Below are positions 49,125-59,829 of a DNA stretch of 64,000 nt, one piece after another. Position numbers and translations under genes: made by a program. Position 1 is the stretch's first letter, and every line of letters starts with the position of its first letter. The DNA is from Lachancea kluyveri NRRL Y-12651 (Eukaryota; Ascomycota; Saccharomycetes; Saccharomycetales; Saccharomycetaceae): the NCBI GenBank assembly GCA_000149225.2, contig CM000691.1:62001-126000 (forward strand), in the 5' to 3' direction. The notes under the pieces were generated by a model that searched no databases, had not been told where the DNA came from, and was given only the letters and a program-made list of their open reading frames with translations.

Positions 49125-50381
49125 TATGATTTAATGTAGCTAGTCGACTGTTTGTATAATAGAATTTGCTAATCTGCATTCCCTTTTTCTTTATTTCAAC
49201 GTATTTTTATGCACATTTCCTCAGCGCTCAAACAGTCGGGAAACCAAGTTTTCTGGCCACAGCAGATAGAGATTATGAGTTTCCATATTCCCTTTCGTAC
49301 TACGTACTACTTTTGTGTTATTGTAGAATGGTTGTGTTTAGTACCTGAGACACGCATCACCTCGTTTTTGATTACCGGTTTGCGATTGACAAGCAACGTG
49401 GGTGTGGTGAAACCACCCCCTAAATTGTGAAGTAGAGACTCCAAAGAGTGTACTTTCCAGTTCTTCGCAAGAAAAAAAGGCACAGCTCGAAAACACTTGA
49501 TAATGTATCCTTGTCATAAATAGACAACCTAGCACATGGTCCTAGGGAATTTTTGGAATACTTATTAAATGGTAGAAAAAACAAAAAAAGTATGATCTCA
49601 AATTTCAAAGAATACCTCGTTCCGAAAAGACGATTTAAGGACCATGATTCACAGAACTTCCAGTATCTGTCTAAAACAAACAAAAACAAGGGAATCAAAG
49701 TTACGGCGCGTAAGGAAGCTATAGGTTGTCACTAGAATTTCATGATAGTCAATCGCGATTGTTTTCGAATAATGGAAGCTTTTGTTGTGCATACAATGGC
49801 ATTATGACGAGCGTAAATTTTGATTTTAGGGAGTAGGTTGCCGCGGTGTTCCCTAAACAGAAGTCATGTTCTTGTGTAAATCATCAGTCAAATAACCAAA
49901 GTTTTAATACATTTGGAAATGTGTCCTTTAAATTACTCGTTGGCGTACACAATTATTATGCCGTTGGTCTAGATAACCATTTTGTTTTGTCATGGAAGCT
50001 TTCAACATTTTCAATGTATCTTCTGAGCCTCTATGACATCTGTGACTGTCCTGTGCTTAGTCTGTGTTGTAATTTCTCTATTCTCGAGCTTTTTTTCCAG
50101 TATGTCCTTTAGGGCAGTACCACTCAGGTTATGAATGCTGATGTTCCGATGTTGTAGCTTTTCTATATACCTCCCTTGCGCTCTCCTCGTTTATGCACTT
50201 CCTCTTGCGGTAATTACTATTTTTCTGGAAAATTTCAAGTTCTTGTCTGATGTACGAAACTGGAGGGCCACAGTTCAACACATCATTGCCTTTAGTTCAT
50301 AAACCAACATTTTCGCTACTACATAACAGGAACTAATTTCTGAGCTTCTCCAGGAAGGTTTAAAGCTAGTTACAAGCAAAA
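49125..50381. other. Gene-poor interval RRP6-IZH2
   Basis: 1.26 kb with only short random-looking frames (60-90 codons). I found no tRNA box, LTR sequence or clear regulatory motif. It acts as IZH2 upstream DNA. Confidence 0.35.
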
Positions 50382-51317
50382 ATGGAACCAGAACCTAACA
50401 GAAGGAGACTGCAAATAAAACGCGCTAACATAGTAAAGGAAGAAACAATGTCAACAGGAACAATCAATAAAAAGAGAGTAAGAAGACTTTACTCATGGGA
50501 GGAGATTCCTGATTGGCAGAAAGACAATGAGCACATAAGGCACGGTTATGTTAGAGAAACTAACAGCTTTCTAGGGTGCTTCGATAGCCTATTCTACATG
50601 CATAATGAATCGGTGAACATTTATACACACTTACTGCCAGGCTTGTGCTTCTTTTTTGTGGTTTTGTTTGATAAAGTTGCCATAAAGGTATTTGATACAA
50701 CAACTTTCCTGGACTACATCATGGTAGACCTGTTTTTTCTAGGTGCTTTTACTTGCTTAATACTTAGTAGCACCTTCCATTGTCTGAAAACACACTCTTT
50801 GAGGATTGCCATATTGGGGAACAAATTGGATTATTTGGGTATCGTCGCGTTGATAGTCTCCTCAATGATTAGCATCATGTATTATGGTTTTTTCGACAGC
50901 GGCAAATTCTTCTATGGGTTTTCTACTTTGACGCTAGTTTTTGGCATTGCCTGTGCCATTGCATCATTGAGTGACACATTTCGGTCTCGTGAATGGCGGC
51001 CATATAGAGCAGCTTTGTTTGTTGCGTTTGGATTGTCGGCAGTTCTCCCAATATTTTCTGGAGTTGCCGTTTATGGTTTTAAGGAAACGTGGGTTAAAGT
51101 TCAAGTTAAGTGGGTATTACTAGGCGGTGTATTTTACATTATAGGTGCACTCCTTTATGCTTTACGTCTCCCAGAAAGAATTTCACCAGGAAAGTTTGAT
51201 ATTTGGGGCCATTCCCATCAAATATTCCATATCCTAGTTGTCATTGCTGCCCTGTGCCACCTTAAAGCTGTATTAAATTCTTATGAGCTTGTGCATAAGA
51301 AATTAGCATCAATTTAA
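50382..51317 (+). CDS. IZH2: PAQR-family membrane receptor Izh2
   Basis: A 311-residue member of the adiponectin receptor / progestin receptor-like family, with seven membrane segments in the ER or plasma membrane and linked in yeast to zinc and sterol homeostasis. Visible family motifs: RRLYSWEEIPDWQ before the membrane region, LYMHNESVNIYTHLLPG-type block (FYMHNESVNIYTHL), SSTFHC with the first metal-ligand His, and GHSHQIFH with the other two. An in-frame Met at residue 23 (50448, MSTGTINKK) is an alternative start resembling the shorter family N-termini. It lies in tandem with PFA4, opposite to SIN3, matching YOL002C-YOL004W. Confidence 0.95.
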   Translation: MEPEPNRRRLQIKRANIVKEETMSTGTINKKRVRRLYSWEEIPDWQKDNEHIRHGYVRETNSFLGCFDSLFYMHNESVNIYTHLLPGLCFFFVVLFDKVAIKVFDTTTFLDYIMVDLFFLGAFTCLILSSTFHCLKTHSLRIAILGNKLDYLGIVALIVSSMISIMYYGFFDSGKFFYGFSTLTLVFGIACAIASLSDTFRSREWRPYRAALFVAFGLSAVLPIFSGVAVYGFKETWVKVQVKWVLLGGVFYIIGALLYALRLPERISPGKFDIWGHSHQIFHILVVIAALCHLKAVLNSYELVHKKLASI

Positions 51318-51444
51318 TCATTATTTACAGGATTTATAGATAGATACTCGTGGCTCTCTGGAGTACTTTTCTTTTATCGTATCAATGTGTCTCAACAAAA
51401 ATAAGACTCTCTCGTTCAATTACTTGTATTAAGATCAAAAAAAT

Positions 51445-51517
51445 TGCTTCCAACCAGAGTCGAACTGATGATCTCCACATTACTAGTGTGGCGCCTTACC
51501 AACTTGGCCATAGAAGC
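51445..51517 (-). tRNA. tRNA-Thr(AGT)
   Basis: 73 nt, no intron. Acceptor GCTTCTA pairs with TGGAAGC (one mismatch or wobble), followed by discriminator A. The D-arm is GGCCAAGTTGGTAAGGC. The anticodon arm is CCACACTAGTAATGTGG, with anticodon AGT. The T-arm is ATCAGTTCGACTCTGGT. It lies between IZH2 and PFA4; no LTR sequence is nearby. Confidence 0.96.
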
Positions 51518-51668
51518 TCAAAAGAACTTAAAACCCCGGAATAAATTGTTCAAACATGAATTTAGGTGATTTAACACGTATTACACTATCTGTTTTTTTT
51601 TCTGTTTTTTTTTTTTAGAGCTTAGGAAGTTTGAAGAAAGGTCTCATTACCAATGATATGAGCAGGAG

Positions 51669-52808
51669 ATGGCTGTCAAATTAAAGTGGCCCTGGCTAGG
51701 CATTGCAATCCCATTATTTCTAATAAGTTTTATCGGTTACTGTGCACATTATTTTATTCTCTCCAACTTTCTTCCAACCAAGAAACAGTTATGGTTCGAG
51801 TTTAGTCTTGGTATGATTTGGATATCATATTACCTGGCGATTTACACAAACCCGGGGAAGCCTACACCAGGCTTCCGCCCTTCAAAATTTGAATGGGAGA
51901 ATTTTTGCAATAAGTGTAACAATTACAAGCCAGAGCGTGCACATCATTGCAAAGCTTGCAACCAGTGTGTATTGTCTATGGATCATCACTGTCCTTGGAC
52001 GATGAATTGTGTCGGCCATAGAAACTTCGCCCACTTTATTAGATTTTTATTCTGGGTTATTGAGACTACAAGTTTTCTTCTGACCTATCTTGTCAAAAGG
52101 ATACTGTTTCTTTGGAACAGGCGACATATGCCCAACTACTTTGTCCATAGATCTGAACTTATATTTCTTACTATACTGACGCCAATGGATGCCTTTGTTT
52201 TGCTAACTATTTCCTTGTTACTTTTGAGGTGTGCCAAGAACCAGATACTTAAAGGGATGACGCAAATCGAATCATGGGAAATGGACAGAATTGAAAACAT
52301 GTTCCATAGTGGACAACTAATACCACGAATGCTAGAAAATTTGAAAGAAATACGTCCAGGATCACTTTCAAATCAGGACGATGACATCAGAAAATTATTG
52401 TCTCAAAATAGGCTCTCCTTAGACGAAATTGTCAACTTCCCCTATGACTTGAATCCTTGGGCCAACGCAGTTAATTCTTTGGGTGATATGTATTCCTGGA
52501 TTTTGCCCTGGGGTACAGCAAAGGGAAATGGCATGATATTTGAGAAAAATGAACTTTCAGTTTATGAGCCGGAAATCCCTATCGAGGACAAGCTCCTTTC
52601 GCTTCCTTGGCCTCCTGACGGTGGTCGTCACAAAGTGCCGGGGGGAGGAGCAAATGATGTCAATATTGTAGAAAGTAGCACAAGGGACGGTGAACGTGTA
52701 GTTAGAAAGAGATGGGTCGATCCAAGGACGACAATGCCTCGAAAAAAATGGTACAATGACTGGGGTGAAAATCTGGCTGACTTTGGTGTTGATTTAGATG
52801 AGGAATAA
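51669..52808 (+). CDS. PFA4: DHHC protein S-acyltransferase Pfa4
   Basis: A 379-residue palmitoyltransferase of the ER, which in S. cerevisiae acylates chitin synthase Chs3 and amino-acid permeases. Two membrane segments at the N-terminus (WPWLGIAIPLFLISFIGYC, FEFSLGMIWISYYLAIY) precede the Cys-rich domain FCNKCNNYKPERAHHCKACNQC. The catalytic motif DHHCPW has Cys108. Two more hydrophobic segments follow, then a cytosolic tail of about 190 residues with YDLNPWANAVNSLGD. Its length matches S. cerevisiae Pfa4 (378). Confidence 0.95.
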   Translation: MAVKLKWPWLGIAIPLFLISFIGYCAHYFILSNFLPTKKQLWFEFSLGMIWISYYLAIYTNPGKPTPGFRPSKFEWENFCNKCNNYKPERAHHCKACNQCVLSMDHHCPWTMNCVGHRNFAHFIRFLFWVIETTSFLLTYLVKRILFLWNRRHMPNYFVHRSELIFLTILTPMDAFVLLTISLLLLRCAKNQILKGMTQIESWEMDRIENMFHSGQLIPRMLENLKEIRPGSLSNQDDDIRKLLSQNRLSLDEIVNFPYDLNPWANAVNSLGDMYSWILPWGTAKGNGMIFEKNELSVYEPEIPIEDKLLSLPWPPDGGRHKVPGGGANDVNIVESSTRDGERVVRKRWVDPRTTMPRKKWYNDWGENLADFGVDLDEE

Positions 52809-52921
52809 AATGTACGTGCATGGTACAAACATTATTAAAACAATAGATTTTTTAATTTTAGAGTACATTTTACACATTTGACTAGCTTCGAATTAAACGT
52901 AAATTATTTTTAAACTAGTCT

Positions 52922-55900
52922 TCAATGCCCAATTTCACCCTCAAACTCTTCTGTTGTAGTGTCATTACCCTTGGATTCAGGTTCTTCCTGGTGTGAAATC
53001 GGTTTGTCTTCTTCATGATCATGCAGCTGGCCGGTAGAAAAGGTGTAGGATTTATTCTCGCCATCAATATCATTTTTGACGATATCATTTTTGTCCTTAG
53101 ATTCTAACCCAACCAAAGTGCCTTTGGTCTTGACATACTCGATCTCTGTCTGTGCTTTCAAAACTTTTGATGCAACCAGACCTCTCTTCCAGCCTTTTGC
53201 ACCGTTCAAGTATGAAGTTAAGCACTTTGCCTTCTCCCCTCTTTTGCTTTTATAGGTATCGTTATTGATTTCAATAGGGAATTTATTAATTGATTTTCTT
53301 GAGAAAAAATCATAAGATCCCGGCTGAACATCTAACGAATACGTTTCTGGATTGATTTTTACTTTTAGATTTGAGCTAGACACACCTTCTGGAGAATATT
53401 CTCCATTTTCACATTGAAACTCTTCCTCTTTTTCAAGAATCTTTTCCAAAAATGGCGGTTGTAATTCTTCATGGGAAATACCTTCGGTTGGATGGGATAG
53501 CGAATACGACGTAACATAATACTTCCACCTGTCTTCCAATGATTTCGGTTCTTCTAAGGTTAGGTCATCCACGGCAACAAACTGTATTGACGCATGCGTA
53601 GATTGCCTGTTGTACTCAATACGAAACATATTTTCAGCAGTAGTCATATGTGATCTGACTTGCAAACGGTAAAGTATTTGCTCCTTGGCACTAGTGTTGA
53701 GACAGGTCCTATCCTTTTCGAACAAAATCATAATTTCCACCGTTTTTGGATCAGTGATAATTGTATGTGCATGTTTAACCAATGATTGGACAACCTTGTC
53801 GATGGTGTAAATCTTGAAAGCTTTATTTTTATAAGCTTGACGCAAACTTTCTTCAAACCATTGATGTTCAATGTCACCTTCAATCAATCTCTTCGATAAC
53901 GTGAGCACTTGTCCATAGGCATCTGCACCTTCGAAGTCCAAGCCCATATCGCTTAGTTGAGTAGAAATCAAATTTAAGTCCTTCGCAAATTGAACCACTT
54001 TCCTGTTTTTGATTTCCTCTGTAACTGCTTCATTAATGTCCTTGACTTCCGATAATCTTGTATACAACGTCGCCAAGTGACGGAAGAAGACATAAATGTT
54101 AGTGTTCGCAAACATATTAAAGGTTTTACGATTTTCCACAAATCCATGTTCATTAGCTTCATCAACAATGCTGCCCAAGAGCCACGGCTTCTTGGCTTCT
54201 TGTCTGATAATTTCCTCCTCCTCCTTTTCTTCCACAGTCTTTTCAGCGAATTCTGATTCTTCAGGAATAGGTTCTTCTTCGGCGAAGTTTCTGCCCTTTT
54301 GATACTTGTTTCTGCGCAATACATCCTTTAGTAGGTTTTCTTCTTCACGCGTGCGCTTTCTGGACAAGTCGCTATTTTCTTGGCCAGAGTTTTCTTCACC
54401 ATCTTGCACACCTATATCACCTCTCCTCCTAGCGAATGCCGTTTCTACTTCATACATGGGATATGAAAAAAATAGCACCAAGAAAGATTTTAGGAAATCA
54501 AACATTTTTTCTTTGTCCGGATTAGAGTATGTGGTGTTACAGTCGATAAAAACCTTTGCCAGATTTAGAATATCGTACAATACCTCACGGTCCTTAAAAT
54601 GGTAATCTAACTGGCTTTTCGGCTTTGGTGTCAACGGGTGAATTCTCTTGTTTGCTTGGTCAACCTTGATAGTACTAATTTCAGAGACAAGCTGCTTGGT
54701 TGTTAAAAGCTTCTTATCAGCCTGCTTGAAAGTGAGTCCCAAGTGATCTAAAGATTTGTAGTAGACCTTTTGTTCAAGTTCTCTCCACACCTTGTTCCAC
54801 TCTCTTTGTGCCCTCCTCCATTCTTCATCCTTCTGCTTCAACCTCTTTAAAACGATTGGGACCGCAATAGAAGGTGTCTCGTGTAATGCATCTATAATTT
54901 CAAATCCTCGGTCTTTGTCATAGACTTTTCTGATGACTTTCTTGTAAATAGTGACAGAGGTATGTCCCAGACCGGGTGACAATTTGAATGTGGCCTTTTC
55001 TTCAGGCGTCATGTTGGCAATCTTATTTGCAATGGTTTCCAGGGTTTGAATTGTTCTCAGGTTGGCTTCAATGTAAAAGTCATATTCGTGTCTTTCCTCC
55101 TCAATTTTGAATAAGGTTTCCTCATATTGATTTTTGCGGTGAGCAATAAATCCCGAGTCCTCAGAAGCCCATACGGGATGCCCAACCCATTCGTCATTTA
55201 AAACCTCCCAACACATTTCGTCCCTACCAGAGCATGGCATAAAGGTGTCTGCTTTAGGAAGCTTTTTATAACTTGGACCACAAGCTTCACACAAATCTAA
55301 ATCCAACCGATGCTTTTCGTGGACAATATTCTCGATATGTTTTGGCTTCTTTTCATATCCAACAAAATTTTTGAACCAATCAAATAGTTCTTTGTTACCA
55401 CCTAGGTAGTATTCAACCTTTTCAACCAGTTCATCCCTATCAAGTAAATCCTGGGAGTATAAATTTAAGATTTTTAAAAACTCCGTATAGATTTGCTTGT
55501 TGCCAATAAATTTTTTGGCCTTGTCGAAAAATGAAGTTTCTTCTACAAGAGAAACTTCATTTTCCATTGGTTCAATTGGTTCAGGAATTACCGGAACCAA
55601 ACTTGGGTCCAAATCAATTTCTGGTCTAGCGACTGGCTCCATATACTGTACTTCACCACTGTTACGCAAATCTGACCTATAGGCACCATCTGCTGTATTT
55701 CTAACCTCAGAGATTGGTATGTCGTCGTTGCTCATCCCCTGTGTAATAATGTGCTGTTGAGGTTGGCCGGAAATGTCCATACTTGGTGGCTGTACAGCAG
55801 GAAGTCCTACATGCTCACCTTCACGGGCTGAACCGCTGGATGGTGGTGAAAAACTTCCTAAAGGTGGTAAATTTTGCTGTGGGGCAGCTTGTGGATAAAA

Positions 55901-56714
55901 AGTTCCACCGTTTACGGGTGCCGGTGTGGTAGTTGATTGGGGGGCCGACGCATCAGGCAAAAATTTTTTGAAATCATCCAACAAGTCTGGAGCATTTTGG
56001 AATAAAACGGTAACCTGAGCATATACTTCATTAATTGGCTTCTGTTCCCTTTGATACGTTTGCAAGATTTCCAAAAAGTGCTTGTAAATATCGGGCTGCT
56101 CGGCGAATCTCGTCTTGATCTTATTAACGTAGCTAATCGCATGACTAAATTCCACATCACCACCCTTTTTGGCCAAATAATGCTGATCTTGTTGGTCTGG
56201 ATAATGCTGTTGTTGCGTTTGAGTTTGAGTTTGAGTTTGAGTCTGAGTTTGCGGTTGTGGTTGCTGCTGAGGTTGAGGTTGAGGTTGCTGCTGCTCTTGT
56301 TGCAAAACCGAATGATGCTGTTGGAGTTGCAAATGATCTGGAGATAGCAAAACGTTCTCATTGCTAGGATACCTTTGTTCAAGAGGTGCGGTGTTTAGAG
56401 TAACGCTACCAGTAGTCCCGAATGGTGTAGTAACTTTAATTGGATGAGGATCATTCGGATTAGACGAACACTCAATTTTATAGCCTTGTGGCAAAAACGT
56501 GTTAAAACCCTGAATCAAGTTGGGGTAACCTTGGAATAAGTTGGACACACGCTCGATAACGCCTGGTGTGTCAATCGCTTGAGATTTAAAGTCCTTCATA
56601 ATATCCAAGAAATGATTATACACATCTGGGCGATTATTGAATTGAAACTTAACTTGTTCCAGATAAGACAGTGCATCTTTGACGTTCAATGGCCTGTAAG
56701 AGGGATCTTGTGGT

Positions 56715-56752
<38 letters not shown>

Positions 56753-57169
56753 TTGTTGTTGTTGTTGCTGCTGTTGTTCTGGAAGAGGGTTGTTGAGGCT
56801 TGCTACAGAAAAGCCGGTACCACTAGGTGTGTGGCGGTGGGTAGGCTGGAGAGCTGGAGGAGGTGGTGGCGGAAGAGAGCTTTGCACAGATGGTAACATC
56901 TGTTGACCTATGCCAGAATCTGAATGGGTGGAATTTAAACCCGATATCGAGGGCAGAGTGTATGGGACTTGAACTTGTGGTTGCGTTTGCTCAATACTGT
57001 TTTTAATTGCATCACCAGTAGAACCACCTATCTTATGGTCTAACGAAGAAGTTGGGGGAAGAACTGTTTGTGATTGCTGCAGTTGTTGCGGTTGTTGATC
57101 TAAAAAATGCGTCGAATCGGTTGAGTTGCCAGTGGACTGAACGGAGGGATGGTTCCAACCTTGAGACAT
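52922..57169 (-). CDS. SIN3: Sin3 scaffold of the Rpd3 histone deacetylase complexes
   Basis: A 1415-residue nuclear corepressor scaffold for Rpd3L and Rpd3S. The frame opens upstream at a GTG; the ATG at 57169 (MSQGWNHPS) matches the conserved start. A Gln-rich N-terminus carries a pure run of 21 Gln (56714-56776) and a Thr-Gln repeat (about 56215-56250). The paired amphipathic helix domains are PAH1 (about residues 160-225, DALSYLEQVKFQFNNRPDVY), PAH2 (about 340-405, AISYVNKIKTRFAEQPDIY) and PAH3 (about 545-610, FIGNKQIYTEFLKILNLY). The histone-deacetylase interaction region follows (LDLCEACGPSYKKLP, CWEVLNDEWVGHPVWASEDSG), with the conserved C-terminal block (AKKPWLLGSIVDEANEHGFV). The sequence ends with an acidic/Ser/Thr tail. 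Confidence 0.96.
56714..56776. repeat. Poly-Gln (CAG/CAA) tract in SIN3
   Basis: 21 Gln codons, a block of CAG flanked by CAA codons, in the SIN3 N-terminus just before PAH1. A hexanucleotide Thr-Gln repeat (plus-strand TGAGTT units) lies 460 bp further into the gene. Confidence 0.9.
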
Positions 57170-58176
57170 ATTTTTATGTTTTAACCCTTTTTGGTGAGTG
57201 TGCAACACGGAGATAGGACTGTGAGTTGTATCAGTAAGGCGAAAACTACTTCAAAATGGGAACGAAACTCACGATGATTTTTCAACAAGTGAGAATTTTC
57301 ACTCTCTCTCCCGAGAAACACGGAAGAAAAAAAAAAAAATAACAACAAAAAAAGGGGCGACTTTCTGTCGTAAATTATGACCAACCAAATCTAGATAATT
57401 GGCGGTTAACTCGAGCTTATGGTAGAAAGCAAAAGCAGTAAAAATGAAACGTTTTTAAAGATCACCAGCTAAAAGAAAGTAAACTTCTATGAATTGGAAG
57501 TCTTGCTCCAACAAATTGCTATGCGACCAGCGTTTTGTTTTTTCGTAAAGTACTTTCAGAGTCCTTGAAGCACGTAGAATTTAAATGGTGAAGCCTGTGT
57601 TGTATAAGCGAATTCTTTTTATGAGATACTCGTGGCTTAGAACAACAACGTGACCGGATGAATGTGATATTATATGCTTTTTATGTGGCAGTCCTGAATG
57701 GTCTTCTTAGTGGGAGTGAGCTTTGGGGGAAGAAATGCCCTTCTGAGAACCGAAAACCACAGGTCGTCCAGATTCGCTCCTTTCCCTTCTCGTCTCAGCC
57801 AGATATACATAGTCACGTCGTAGTTAACGACTTTATATATATTTGTATACATCTAATTCTTCCCGCACGTGCTACCATTGCAGGGAATAGGATACAGTAC
57901 TTACTTCTACACCATGTTACTTCTTTAGCAGGTGTACATGTATCTGGTTGGCTAAAATTTCTTCTTAATTAGTGGATTGGTCTTGTTCTTCTGTTTCACA
58001 CTACTCACCACTAGAGAGGGGCTCTAAAACCAAAAAATTGAGCAACATTATGTTACCCGGATTTTAGCACAGGTTTCTCGTTACAAGAAAAAAACTTCAA
58101 CAATGCCGTGTAACTTCACAGATGTTGGCAAAAGGTATTATAGGATAAACTTGCAAGCACTTGCTCCCTCATCGAA
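57170..58176. promoter_or_regulatory. Divergent SIN3-RPB11 intergenic region
   Basis: 1.0 kb between divergent genes. It contains A-runs at about 57329-57341 and 57347-57353 and a Reb1 site (separate entry). A 104-codon frame at 57658-57972 has no recognisable family and I do not call it. Confidence 0.45.
58053..58059 (+). promoter_or_regulatory. Reb1 site upstream of RPB11
   Basis: TTACCCG (followed by G), the exact Reb1 core, 118 bp before the RPB11 ATG. Reb1 sites commonly organise nucleosome-free regions in yeast promoters. Confidence 0.55.
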
Positions 58177-58545
58177 ATGAATGCTCCAGATAGATTCGAA
58201 CTATTTTTGCTACCCGAAGGTGAGTCCAAGCTAAACATTGAACCCGACACTAAAGCTCCAAATGCTGTTATAATAACATTTGAAAAGGAAGATCACACGC
58301 TGGGTAACTTGATTAGAGCAGAACTACTGGAAGACCAACGCGTACTATTCGCTGCTTATAAAGTTGAGCATCCTCTTTTTGCAAGATTCAAAATGAGAAT
58401 CCAGACTGTTGAAGGTTACGACCCCAAAGACGCTTTGAAGAATGCTTGCAATAATATTATCACCAAATTGGCGCAGTTGCAATCCAACTTTGAAACAGAA
58501 TGGAGCTTGCAAACATTGGCATCCGAGGAAAACTATGGTCTGTGA
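58177..58545 (+). CDS. RPB11: RNA polymerase II subunit Rpb11
   Basis: A 122-residue subunit that pairs with Rpb3 to form the alpha-like platform of RNA polymerase II. The start [16 protein letters not shown], the alpha-motif block [17 protein letters not shown], and [16 protein letters not shown] are conserved. It is close to the S. cerevisiae length (120). Confidence 0.98.
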   Translation: MNAPDRFELFLLPEGESKLNIEPDTKAPNAVIITFEKEDHTLGNLIRAELLEDQRVLFAAYKVEHPLFARFKMRIQTVEGYDPKDALKNACNNIITKLAQLQSNFETEWSLQTLASEENYGL

Positions 58546-59829
58546 TTGCTTTTTAATGTTGTGCGGGAATTGTATAGTATTACATAACTTTTAATGGCGA
58601 GGCCCACGGCCTTAAGTAAATCTCATCTAACTTAAAGCTAACAAAAAAAAAAATAGTTACTAATAATGGGTATCTGTTACAAATAAAGACAATAATTATA
58701 CCAATCATTATGATGATTCTATCAATATGTTTGTATGTCGGGGAACGGGAGAAATGAATAGAAGTAAGAAAATGACAAAAAAAGAAAGCTTAAGAAAAAA
58801 ACCTTAACTGGAATACACGTCCGTGGTGAACGAAGCTGTTTTGAACGTTTTAAACACCCAGGAGTTTGTTTCGACCGTGTTCTGTAGGTAACCGTAATAT
58901 GCACATAAGAAGATCAAGGTTAGGGACGTTCACCAGAGACACTACCGTGCTTTAAATGACGTACATCTTGTAAAAAATGAATAGGGTAGCGCTCTTGTAT
59001 GGATCAAGGACCAGGTGATTGATTTTCTCACTTAATCAAAAGAATACAAGTTGTTCTGTATTTATTTGTTTTGCAATTCTTCCTTGGGGCTTGCAACGAA
59101 CAGTGGCACAGACGCTTCAAAGAGTGCGTATCTTACACTGAGTAAGCTGGCATACTTTGATGCTACGATACGTGAGAACCGCATTTATCTTTCGGTTCAA
59201 TAGGTAAAAAAAAAAAAAAAACATCAATGTCATTTTCTTTCATAAGAGATTAGTATAATCAAGGTACCATAAAAAAGCTCCCAAAGCGGACTAAGAAGTG
59301 ACTTGTATTCTGCTAGAAATTACTCCTAGAATAGTCTCGTGTCTTCCATCTTTTTCTCCCTCTTTTAGTAAACGAAGGATGAAAACCTAAGTTTGCCATT
59401 TTCCGCTCCCAGCCGCCTTTCAGATAGTAAAGACACATTAGTGTTTCTACCGGCTTTTCCCTTACGATGTCCAGCCAAAAAGAAAGCCAGCCACGATTTA
59501 TTTCGCTTTACTAGTTCGCCTTTGTGACTCCCCGTTGAACCTTTAAGTACCTCGTCTTACGGACCGAAAATTGAAAATCTAAACCTATGCTCTGTTGTTA
59601 GTAGAATTATCTCGTGAAAACCTGGTATTGGACAGAGCTTCGTTGCGTATGTCTCAACATGGCATAACTCCTACAGTTACACTATTAGGTGCCACGTTAC
59701 GTTGCACGTAGCTCCGAATCTGTTCACTTTCTGCCTAATTAGTCGGATTAAAATGCGACAGGGCGGTAACAAACCTTGTGTTTTTGAAATACCGATGCAA
59801 AGTATAATAAAGATGAAATAGTTGATTGA
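58546..59829. other. Gene-free interval between convergent RPB11 and CDC5
   Basis: 1.28 kb between two gene 3' ends, unusually long for a convergent pair in a yeast. It includes an A-run at 59206-59222. I found no coding frame, tRNA box or LTR sequence. A block at 59400-59550 with several pyrimidine- and GCC-containing segments looks promoter-like. An unannotated non-coding RNA, a replication origin or a lost gene are all possible. Confidence 0.35.

Noticed and set aside
57658-57972. 104-codon frame between SIN3 and RPB11
   Set aside because: It lies in a divergent promoter region and has no recognisable motif; it reads as chance.
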